From Pichia kudriavzevii (taxonomy: Eukaryota > Ascomycota > Pichiomycetes > Pichiales > Pichiaceae), in contig NC_042509.1 of the NCBI RefSeq assembly GCF_003054445.1, positions 1,054,001 to 1,118,000 of the forward strand: a DNA stretch of 64,000 bases, in the 5' to 3' direction. The notes beneath the pieces were generated by a model. It ran no database searches and was not told the origin of the DNA. It saw nothing but the letters and a program-made list of their open reading frames with translations. The first letter of the stretch is position 1. Each line of letters begins with the position of its first letter. The position numbers and the translations under genes were made by a program. Of the stretch, positions 39,179 to 47,040 are shown piece by piece.

Positions 39179-39280
39179 AGTAAGCTAAACAAAAGAAAGT
39201 GCCGAAGAAAAAAAACCATACAAAAAGGAAAAAAATCACTATAAGCTTCATACTTTATATTTTATAATTTCCATAAACGC

Positions 39281-40690
39281 TTAATCAACGTTCTTTTCCG
39301 TTCCCTTTGTTTTGACGATTATAGTTTCCACTTGGTCAGAGTCGCCACTTTGTTTGAGTCTTTCTAATAGTTCCCTTTGGTGTTCCTGTTGCTTTATGGT
39401 ATTCCAATGGTCAGCCTTGTCTAAACTTTCGTCGCAAAACTTGATGATTTTATTAATCATGTCAAGAGATTCCTGAGCAAGTACTAGCACCTTGCCGCTT
39501 TGGTCATTCAATATTTGATTTCTTATTTTATTCTTGAACCAGTTGTTGAGCTTTTTCTTACTAGAGTCAAACTCTAGACCTTTTGATTTACGATATTCGA
39601 TCAAGCTATTCATAATCCGCCTACTAATGGATGCTTTACGCTCCCTCTGGAACATGGTTTTGTGATTCACGGTTATTGTAGGTATTTCCTCTTTTGTCTC
39701 ATCCTTCTCTTCCATTTCTTTCTCTCCCTCTTTGACGAACTTCTCCCCTTGATTTCCGTCGCCTGTTTGTTTGGCGTCATTGTATTCATGCTCGCTTTTC
39801 TGCCGCTTTTCATCAGCTTCATGCTCTTCTAGATCATCGTCATCACTACTTGGAATGTCCATTGTATTATCTTGATTGTCCAACATTGTAGCCCAATTAG
39901 TCGGTAAATTCAAAATAGCATCTTTAACCTTTGAACGGGCAGGCTCGGATAACGAGTCAGCAGAAACCTTAGACACCACCGTTACTATTTTTTTGATGGT
40001 GGCCACTATATCCGTCTTTATCTGCTGTATATTCAACTCCTCCTTCGAAACACCCAGTTTATCCCTTTTCTCGTCGACTGAATGGATAAGTTTCTCAATA
40101 CGTTCATTTAGTTGGTAGTTGCCCAACTTTAGAAACTGTATCAACATTGTAAGTTTCTTCCTACTTTCAATATTTAAAGTGAGTGTGGAATTCCTCAAAT
40201 CATTGATTGATTTATGTTTGGTTGCAGATCTCACAGATATTTGGTTCCTCAACGGAGTCGAGTCCTTAGAGAACTTTTGTTTCTTAGTTGAATGGTCCGG
40301 CTCTTCAAGCGACGCATCTTCCGCTCTTGCTCTTCTACGCTGAACAATAGCATCACTACCATCACAACCACCATGGTCCAAGTCTTTGGATTTAGCTTTC
40401 TCCAAGACAAAGTTTATGGAGTTTGAGATTATAGGATGGAAAATGACTTTATTCAAGAGTTTGTGAGATTGTGAAGGCCGAGGAGTGCTCTGTTGTGGAC
40501 GGGTATCATGTTTGAGTTTCTCCAAGGCCGTGGCTGCAATGAGAAGGTCATCTTCAATAGGAGCTGTCGGAGTTGCTGTGTGTGCCTTTGGGGCACACTC
40601 ACTAGAGCGATTTTCAAGTATATCAGTAGTGGGCATGGTTTGTCGTCGTGTTACAACCTGTCTTGTCGATGATGTGCTCTTGTCTGACAT
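39281..40690 (-). CDS. OPI1: Opi1, repressor of phospholipid synthesis genes
   Basis: Opi1 represses inositol/choline-regulated genes and is held at the ER by phosphatidic acid when inositol is low. The 469-residue protein has the Opi1 domain: LLNKVIFHPIISNSINFVLEKAK (near 85), SRKKLTMLIQFLKLGNYQLNERIEKLI, and IVATIKKIVTVVSKVSADSLSEPARSKVKDAILNLPTNWA, the most conserved block. A basic segment precedes the central part; an acidic patch (SSDDDDLEEHEADE) and Glu/Lys-rich stretch follow. I see no clear FFAT-type ER-anchor (EFFDA) as in S. cerevisiae. The C-terminal NSLIEYRKSKGLEFDSSKKKLNNWF is a second conserved-looking part. The start is the ATG at 40690, with a TA microsatellite 30-50 bp upstream. 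Confidence 0.86.
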   Translation of the reverse strand: MSDKSTSSTRQVVTRRQTMPTTDILENRSSECAPKAHTATPTAPIEDDLLIAATALEKLKHDTRPQQSTPRPSQSHKLLNKVIFHPIISNSINFVLEKAKSKDLDHGGCDGSDAIVQRRRARAEDASLEEPDHSTKKQKFSKDSTPLRNQISVRSATKHKSINDLRNSTLTLNIESRKKLTMLIQFLKLGNYQLNERIEKLIHSVDEKRDKLGVSKEELNIQQIKTDIVATIKKIVTVVSKVSADSLSEPARSKVKDAILNLPTNWATMLDNQDNTMDIPSSDDDDLEEHEADEKRQKSEHEYNDAKQTGDGNQGEKFVKEGEKEMEEKDETKEEIPTITVNHKTMFQRERKASISRRIMNSLIEYRKSKGLEFDSSKKKLNNWFKNKIRNQILNDQSGKVLVLAQESLDMINKIIKFCDESLDKADHWNTIKQQEHQRELLERLKQSGDSDQVETIIVKTKGTEKNVD

Positions 40691-40722
40691 TCTGTTCTAG
40701 ATCTAACAATGTGGTACCTGTC

Positions 40723-40742
40723 TATATATATATATATATATA
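40723..40742. repeat. TA dinucleotide microsatellite in the OPI1 upstream region
   Basis: A run of ten TA units is followed by TG/TA variants up to about 40759, about 33 bp upstream of the OPI1 start. It could serve as an A/T-rich promoter element. Confidence 0.85.
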
Positions 40743-40904
40743 TGTATGTATACATATATTAAAACATACATGATATATGGACCATCTCTCTAAATTATTT
40801 TCAAAATGAACATGTGAAAATTCATCATCCTATCAAACCAATTTTTTATCATTACATAACTCAAAATATTTCTCCTCAAGGAAAGACCCTTCCTAATGAG
40901 GCAA

Positions 40905-41249
40905 CTAATTCCCTCTGCCAAGTCCCCTCTCCACTTTGATCTTCAGCAGCAGCTCACGTGACCACTCGTCCAGCTCGTGCGCCACGCGCTCCAGCTGCGC
41001 CACGCGCCGCTCCGCCTGCTGTAGCGCCGCAACACCGCGCCTGTCGCAGAGAGCCTCTTGTTCTAATACCAGAGAGGAATTCTTATGCAGCTCGCCCGTG
41101 TAATGCGCCACGTCCCGGAATTTTAAAAGGGCAACATTGTTTGCACTCTCCATAATATTGAGCTCACCCACGGCATTCTCTGTATCTAGCTCCACAATGC
41201 GTCGCACACATTCTTGTGCAACTTGGATACGTTGTTGTGTCTCTTCCAT
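40905..41249 (-). CDS. BLOC-1 subunit 2-like coiled-coil protein
   Basis: The 114-residue, almost wholly helical protein has heptad-like spacing. The C-terminal half (NNVALLKFRDVAH...RRVAQLERVAHELDEWSRELLLKIK) follows the pattern of BLOC1S2, whose human form has KLTSLKYLEM...EEQVAALEQAAYKLDAYSKKLEAK. BLOC-1 acts in endosomal sorting; yeasts keep a reduced complex. The assignment is by eye. The last 50 codons are markedly GC-rich (CGC, CTG, GCG codons), unlike the rest of the window. The start ATG is at 41249. Confidence 0.6.
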   Translation of the reverse strand: MEETQQRIQVAQECVRRIVELDTENAVGELNIMESANNVALLKFRDVAHYTGELHKNSSLVLEQEALCDRRGVAALQQAERRVAQLERVAHELDEWSRELLLKIKVERGLGRGN

Positions 41250-41559
41250 GACTGGCCGTCTAATAAGGGAATATTATCAAACACTGACCCGACTCTTCCA
41301 TTCCTTGTGATCCTCCTAAATGGCACACACCATCATCACAAGATAGATGCTGAACTTCTCCCCCCCCAGCGTGTATCCACCTGCGCGCGCACCAAATATA
41401 CTTTACAAGGATAAACTGATGCAACATGGACATATCGGACAAGTGGCGAACAGCCCCGAAAAAAGGCTGTCGCGGATTTCAAAATTGAATAGATTAAATA
41501 CCGTAGAGGTAAAAAAGAGAAATGACAAAATGAACGTTACTTTAAAGAAAGAAGGAAAG

Positions 41560-41675
41560 AATAATTGAATGAATAAATGAATGAATAAATGAATGAATAA
41601 TTGAATGAATAAATGAATGAATAAATAAGTGAAAAAATGAAAAAAAAATGAAAAAAAAATGAAAAAAAAATGAAA
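41560..41675. repeat. Tandem ATGA/ATAA tetranucleotides followed by A8TG decamers
   Basis: From about 41560 to 41629 the sequence is interspersed GAAT/GAAA tetranucleotide units (TGAATGAATAAA pattern). From about 41630 to 41675 follow about four copies of a poly-A plus TG decamer. Both are simple-sequence arrays likely to vary in length between strains. Confidence 0.9.
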
Positions 41676-41786
41676 AATTCCTATTGTTTGTTGCACTTTA
41701 CAAGTCTAATCAAGAGTTGTGCCTATGTCAAAGGTATCGACAGAAATACACACAAATCTGGGCATTAATCCCACCACCGTTACATT

Positions 41787-41920
41787 CCCCCCCCCCCCCA
41801 TTTTTTTTATTTTCTGTAAACCTTGAGTATCGTATCCCCACGGACTTTATCCACACGTTGTATCAGTGCCCAATCAACAAACCCCCCCACTCTTGCACAC
41901 AGCACCCCCCCCCCCCCCCC
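41787..41920. repeat. Poly-C tracts (13 and 16 C) before the HAP1-like gene
   Basis: C runs occur at 41787-41799 and 41905-41920, with a shorter run near 41881-41888. The opposite strand is therefore G-rich in three blocks. The tracts lie 35-170 bp upstream of the ATG at 41955. Confidence 0.9.
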
Positions 41921-41954
41921 TAGCTCCAACTATCCCACTACGGTAAGTCTCATA

Positions 41955-44900
41955 ATGACTCCCTCGGACCAAGACAAGGCAATCAAAAAGAGAAACAGAG
42001 TCCCCCTATCGTGTTCCAACTGTAGAAGAAAGAAAATCAAATGTGATCGGGGGAAACCAATCTGTAAGATGTGTCAGGCACATAATTTCACCGATTGTGT
42101 CTATTATAGTCGGTCTTCCACTGTTGACGTACAGGAAGTGGTTAACACTTTGGTTGGTAATGTCCATACCACCAACAATGTCAATGGTGATGCTAACGAG
42201 ATTGCTGCTGTAATTACTGGTAGTACCATCATTACCGGAAATGGCATCCATGCCAATGTCCAAAAAGCGCCCAATGAAGATCCTAGTGCAATTACCTCGA
42301 TTCAAGTGGAACATGCCGTTTCTGAACAATTGACATCGATGAAATCCAAAATAGAATCCCTCGAGAAACAACTCAGTGAACAAAAATCCATGAATCGCCA
42401 TAATGTTGCCTTTCATTATTCGGATTACTCGTATGAATTGATTGAAAAAGTTCGGAGTTTCTTAACTTCAATGAATCTGTCCCCATTCGATAAGATCCCT
42501 GTATTCTCCGATTGCGAACCAACCATTTATTTCAATTCAAAATATAATAACTTTGGCCCATTTGCTTGGATTACAATTATAAAGAAGGACCAATTTCTAT
42601 TGCCCATATTTAAAAAAGTGACTCAAGCACGTAGGGAAATCGTTACAAACTTCCAAAAAATAACAATGTCTCTTTTGAATATCCCAGATAATAAAAATTA
42701 CCCAAAACCAACAGTTGCATTCGAGCCCTACACTGACTTAAACACAAATACGGTTTCAAGTTTCAATCATAAGTTTTCCCTGAATCCAAAAACACTTGAT
42801 CTAACTCGAAAAATTGCTCAAGAGTTGCCCAATAAAAGAGCAATATGGCTCTTCATCCAAAGATTCTTCAAATATGTTTATCCGTTTGTGCCATATCTTG
42901 ACCAAGAAACATTTATTGATGATATTGAGAGATTGATCGATGGACACAGTATTGACGATTTGTCAAAGGAGGAGAAAGTCACTTATTTCAACGTTAGTGA
43001 ACATTTGGATTTGGCCATAATTGGAACTTTGCTGATTGTAATAAAATTTGCCTATGAGTCTCTCTTGTCAACAAATAGAGAAATGATGGACCCACACAAT
43101 CGTTCAAAGGATGACCAATACTTATTACAATTTACACAAGGTGATAATATAGTGAGTTTAACAAATGAATGTCTTAATGAATTCTCATTAATCAAAAGGT
43201 GTTCTTTACCTATACTACAATTGGCAATATTGTTTAGAGAATACCAGAAGGTTGATGGCTGTGATGCGTTTCAAGATGGAGATTCTCAAATATTCACTGG
43301 CTTGATTATCCAGATTGGTAATACAATCGGGTTGAATCGGGATCCCTTATCCAATAATGAGTTGACCGACGGTAAGGCTATTAATTTAAGAAGAAAAATT
43401 TGGTATGGCTTAATCTCATCCGATAATTATCAATACACCCAAACTGGCACGCCTCCAATTATACACCCTAGTCATTATGACACTAGGTTGCCTGAATTCG
43501 ATGAAAATTCTTCAAATGTCTATGATCTGAAAATTGAGAGAATTACAATTGAAAATATTAGGAAGAGATTTGAAATTGAGAATAAAATGCGATCTCTAGC
43601 GGATCTCATGTCTAATATGAAGCAAAGCCCAAATGTTGAGCATATAACCCTCTGTATCATTGACTTGGAGGCTGAATTGAAACATCAGTTTGGTACTTTA
43701 GATGATCTACTTCTTTCAAATCATGGAAACATTCATCATAAAAAACTTGAAAAAGTTTTGAACTTTATCATCTATACAAACACTTTGAATCTATTGAAAC
43801 CAGTCCATATGCTAGTCTATTACCATTGCCAACAGAGAGAAAATTTTGAAGCCACCTACTATATTCACAATAAAATATTGTCCTTCTGGATGTATCTTTT
43901 AAGTAATTTACCTGAATTAGTAGGCTCAAGCCATACCTACTTTGATATTGGCTTTGATGTATTTCTAATACCTGGGTTAGAAGTTTCTCTGCACAAAGGC
44001 TTATGTTTCTTCATGTCAACATATGTTAAGTGTAAAATATTTATTGACTTATTAAAAGCCGAAGGTTCGAATGATTCAGAGCTGGTTAATGTTGTTACTT
44101 TTTTTAAAGATAATGTGTTGATTCGGATACTATCGGATATATATATTCCAATATTGAGACAGCTATCACCAAAATATTTCTACTCCTGGCGAATGCTTAA
44201 ATCTCATCAGTTTATTTTGAAATGCTTACGAGAAAACTCAATTGACTTTTCAAGAAGGACACATCTTTTCAACTTTATTGAAAAATTGACTGTTACTGAC
44301 TTTAAGATCTTAATCAAAACATCTGATATCAACACATATAAAATTGGTGGCAACTCACCACCTTGGTTGCCATCTTGGCGTAACAAATACAGGAAATTAC
44401 AAAGCATTTTTTTGAACGAACCATTGTTTGATAAGGGGCCTGTTTTTAGTGATGAATTGTTGTCTATAGACTCTTCTGTGGGAAAATATACCCTAATTAA
44501 TACTGTCCCAGTTAATGAAGAAGAAGAAGCGTTAGAAGATAGGAGATGGTACGAAAAGCTGTATGAGAAAATGACTATTAATTTTAACCATCGCTTTGAT
44601 CCCTCTCAAGTGCACGCCAATTCAATGACAATGGCTCCTGCCTTTTCTCCTGTTCCTTTGCCAGAGAAACAACTCACTAGTGCGCCCACTCTGCAATCAT
44701 TGAAAACTAAACCACAGGACTTAACTCCTGGTGACCAACAGCATTATCATCAACCTCAGCTGCAACATCAACCGCAACACCACCTACAGCCTCTTCAACG
44801 ATTGGTACAACAACAATTCATACAGTCTTCCCAGCCACAACTGATTAATACAATTCCAAATGCACAGTCCCATGCTCAGATATCCACATCCGGCATGCCA

Positions 44901-45062
44901 TTAGATGGAGTGATGCCGGAGATTCCTGGTCCCGTTCAATATATTCCGCAAACACTGAACCATACAGGTCCCGAACCATTGTCCGCCACCAGGGAAACTG
45001 AAGACATATTCTATATGTTGGACAATGCAATGAATATGGACGATATATTCATTCTGCAGTGA
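41955..45062 (+). CDS. Zn2Cys6 transcription factor, HAP1-like
   Basis: The 1,035-residue regulator has a Zn2Cys6 cluster with cysteines at 20, 23, 30, 37, 40 and 48, preceded by KKRNRVPLSC as in Hap1 (KRNRIPLSC). A coiled-coil dimerisation segment (EQLTSMKSKIESLEKQLSEQ) is near 120-140. A long middle homology region follows, with ERLIDG...LDLAIIGTLLIVIKFAYESL and GNTIGLNRDP. The C-terminus is Gln/His/Pro-rich and ends in an acidic aromatic segment (ETEDIFYMLDNAMNMDDIFIL), a likely activation domain. It lacks visible haem-regulatory KCPVDH repeats, so haem control is not implied. The frame extends to 41823 only through TTG; the ATG at 41955 is used. Confidence 0.82.
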   Translation: MTPSDQDKAIKKRNRVPLSCSNCRRKKIKCDRGKPICKMCQAHNFTDCVYYSRSSTVDVQEVVNTLVGNVHTTNNVNGDANEIAAVITGSTIITGNGIHANVQKAPNEDPSAITSIQVEHAVSEQLTSMKSKIESLEKQLSEQKSMNRHNVAFHYSDYSYELIEKVRSFLTSMNLSPFDKIPVFSDCEPTIYFNSKYNNFGPFAWITIIKKDQFLLPIFKKVTQARREIVTNFQKITMSLLNIPDNKNYPKPTVAFEPYTDLNTNTVSSFNHKFSLNPKTLDLTRKIAQELPNKRAIWLFIQRFFKYVYPFVPYLDQETFIDDIERLIDGHSIDDLSKEEKVTYFNVSEHLDLAIIGTLLIVIKFAYESLLSTNREMMDPHNRSKDDQYLLQFTQGDNIVSLTNECLNEFSLIKRCSLPILQLAILFREYQKVDGCDAFQDGDSQIFTGLIIQIGNTIGLNRDPLSNNELTDGKAINLRRKIWYGLISSDNYQYTQTGTPPIIHPSHYDTRLPEFDENSSNVYDLKIERITIENIRKRFEIENKMRSLADLMSNMKQSPNVEHITLCIIDLEAELKHQFGTLDDLLLSNHGNIHHKKLEKVLNFIIYTNTLNLLKPVHMLVYYHCQQRENFEATYYIHNKILSFWMYLLSNLPELVGSSHTYFDIGFDVFLIPGLEVSLHKGLCFFMSTYVKCKIFIDLLKAEGSNDSELVNVVTFFKDNVLIRILSDIYIPILRQLSPKYFYSWRMLKSHQFILKCLRENSIDFSRRTHLFNFIEKLTVTDFKILIKTSDINTYKIGGNSPPWLPSWRNKYRKLQSIFLNEPLFDKGPVFSDELLSIDSSVGKYTLINTVPVNEEEEALEDRRWYEKLYEKMTINFNHRFDPSQVHANSMTMAPAFSPVPLPEKQLTSAPTLQSLKTKPQDLTPGDQQHYHQPQLQHQPQHHLQPLQRLVQQQFIQSSQPQLINTIPNAQSHAQISTSGMPLDGVMPEIPGPVQYIPQTLNHTGPEPLSATRETEDIFYMLDNAMNMDDIFILQ

Positions 45063-45256
45063 ACTAGTAAAACCGGCTGAGTTATGCGGGTAAATCAAAT
45101 AAAAAAATGGGGCAACATTTTGCTGAATCATACATATCTGTTGGTATGTGTCAACGGGTTCCCTCTCGTTATGTGTACACAGTAGTTTACAATAATATTT
45201 AGTGCTTTTATCTTCAACCAAATAGTATAAACAAACAATAGTACTTTGCCAATCTG

Positions 45257-46843
45257 ATGGTTAAGCTTTGCTATTTATTACCTCTAATAATACTGAGCGC
45301 ACATAGTGGTAACGCAATAAGTACGGAGCTTTCAAAGCCAATGACAAGGAAACAAAAGGTCTTGGGTAAAGATCATGGAGAATACATCAGGAAACATTAT
45401 GCACCTATGAAACTACAACTAGAAAAACGTGTCAGTTATAATCCAAAACAAAGCATACTACCTCAAAACCAAAGCCTGCGAAGCAAGGATTCAGAGTTGG
45501 AAGGAGCTGCTTATAGTTACTCTGTTATTGGGGGGATTGGGAATGAGGACAAAGATATATCAGAGAATGAGATTAAACTTGAAAAAGATGCTTTTGTGTA
45601 TAGCGATGGTAGCAATACATTAAATCCGATGCCTGAATCAAGTCGTGACAATAATAAAAAACTCGAGATGGAAACTTATAGACTACAGAAACTACAAAGT
45701 GATCTGATGAAAAATGATGGCTCCATTGGTACGCAAAATGGCATTGATGTTGGTCTTGATGTTGATAAGAATGGGTATAAGTTTAAGGAGTATAAGGATT
45801 ATAATGATGATAACAGCAATATTGCTAACACGGATGGTAACGCTGGTTACGATGGTTCCTTCCATAGTTGCAGTACCCAATCAGCCCAATCTCGAATAAA
45901 TACGGAAGCATTAACGGAAACTTTGGAATACTATCTAACTTTGGGAAAAGAAAAATGGGCAGGGTTTTTAGCTACCAGTAATTGCAGCAAATTTCTGGAA
46001 TTGTTTAAAAGGCTACAAAATAAGATAAATAGTGCGTCCCAGCTTGATAAAATAGAAGAAACGTACTCAACAAGGGAGCTCACGTGTGCCAATTGTAGAG
46101 ATGGCAGTAAAGCTGATGTCAACAGAGTGTATAGTAACTTTGATACACCTAAAGCTTACGATCGAGAAAATAGGTCTTCCAGTCAAAAACATGAGGTTTT
46201 TTTTGAAGTTGAAAATCACAATCGTACAACTGGAACATCATTCGATAATATAGCTGGCGAAAAAAAAGACCAGTTTATGTCGTTACTGCAAAATGTCGTT
46301 AGCTACTGGGAAAGAGAAAATGCAAAGGACATTTTGCAAGCCTCGAGGGGTGTAGCATACAAAGATTTCAAACTAGGCGGAGACGTATACAATGAAACAG
46401 CAAATGTGGTGAAACAGAATAAGATTGCAAAAACTCAAAGCGAAAAGTACAATCACTCTTCTAAGCAAAGGGAAGATTATTATGACACTCCTGATGAGAA
46501 TGACAGCGCTGCAACACTTTCACGTTTAGATGAGTATCATTCAAAAAATTCAAGGCATAGAGACCTTTTAGAAAGTATTCATCCAACTGATGTGAAAACC
46601 AAAGAGCAAGAAGCGTGGTTAAGGGCAAATGCAATAAGAAGAGCACAGCTTCTCCAGGAATTAGTAAACGGGAATCACGATGAAAAGATGTTACAACAGG
46701 ATCTTACAAAATATAGAGACGAAAACATTTTCCTTGATCAAGATGAAAATGAATTTGTTAGTAACGGAGTTAAATTGAAACCAAGATGTTCGGTGTCGTA
46801 TGGCATATTCTTTGCTGTTACAATGTTATATTGCCTATACTAA
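45257..46843 (+). CDS. Orphan secretory-pathway protein, possibly GPI-anchored
   Basis: I do not recognise this 528-residue protein. It starts with a signal-peptide-like segment (MVKLCYLLPLIILSAHSGNA, with a plausible cleavage after Ala20) and ends with a short hydrophobic tail (CSVSYGIFFAVTMLYCLY) that could direct GPI attachment or membrane anchoring. The body is hydrophilic and rich in Asn, Asp, Lys and Ser, with an Asp/Asn/Gly-rich stretch near 165-195, few cysteines, several N-x-S/T sites and no repeats. A CANC motif sits near 280. It lies between the HAP1-like regulator and convergent IML2. Cell-wall or ER-membrane roles are possible; nothing shows which. Confidence 0.7.
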   Translation: MVKLCYLLPLIILSAHSGNAISTELSKPMTRKQKVLGKDHGEYIRKHYAPMKLQLEKRVSYNPKQSILPQNQSLRSKDSELEGAAYSYSVIGGIGNEDKDISENEIKLEKDAFVYSDGSNTLNPMPESSRDNNKKLEMETYRLQKLQSDLMKNDGSIGTQNGIDVGLDVDKNGYKFKEYKDYNDDNSNIANTDGNAGYDGSFHSCSTQSAQSRINTEALTETLEYYLTLGKEKWAGFLATSNCSKFLELFKRLQNKINSASQLDKIEETYSTRELTCANCRDGSKADVNRVYSNFDTPKAYDRENRSSSQKHEVFFEVENHNRTTGTSFDNIAGEKKDQFMSLLQNVVSYWERENAKDILQASRGVAYKDFKLGGDVYNETANVVKQNKIAKTQSEKYNHSSKQREDYYDTPDENDSAATLSRLDEYHSKNSRHRDLLESIHPTDVKTKEQEAWLRANAIRRAQLLQELVNGNHDEKMLQQDLTKYRDENIFLDQDENEFVSNGVKLKPRCSVSYGIFFAVTMLYCLY

Positions 46844-47040
46844 ACAGTAAATTGCGATGGGATGATTGTATATCTTTCTTTTTTTTGATATTTATAGGAA
46901 AGCGTATAGTTATTAGGTATAGGATATACATATATAAGAGAATGGAAAAAAAAAAGATATAAATATCGATGACGACATTGAATAACACAATAACGGTAGA
47001 AACAACAACAGTAATGATCAACGCATATTCTAATCAAATA

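Larger units (their letters stand above)
41250..41954. other. Repeat-rich divergent intergenic region upstream of the HAP1-like gene
   Basis: These 705 bp hold no convincing gene. They contain a tetranucleotide tract, an A8TG decamer tract and two long poly-C runs, listed separately, and lead to the ATG at 41955. Confidence 0.6.

Noticed and set aside
41403-41696. Minus-strand 97-codon frame rich in Phe/His/Leu
   Set aside because: It is only the translation of the tetranucleotide and A8TG repeats.
41943-41948. GTAAGT just before the HAP1-like start, considered a splice donor
   Set aside because: No TACTAAC follows at intron distance and the coding frame is continuous.
44901-45221. Minus-strand 106-codon frame at the end of the HAP1-like gene
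   Set aside because: It overlaps the conserved C-terminal coding region antisense and has no family features.
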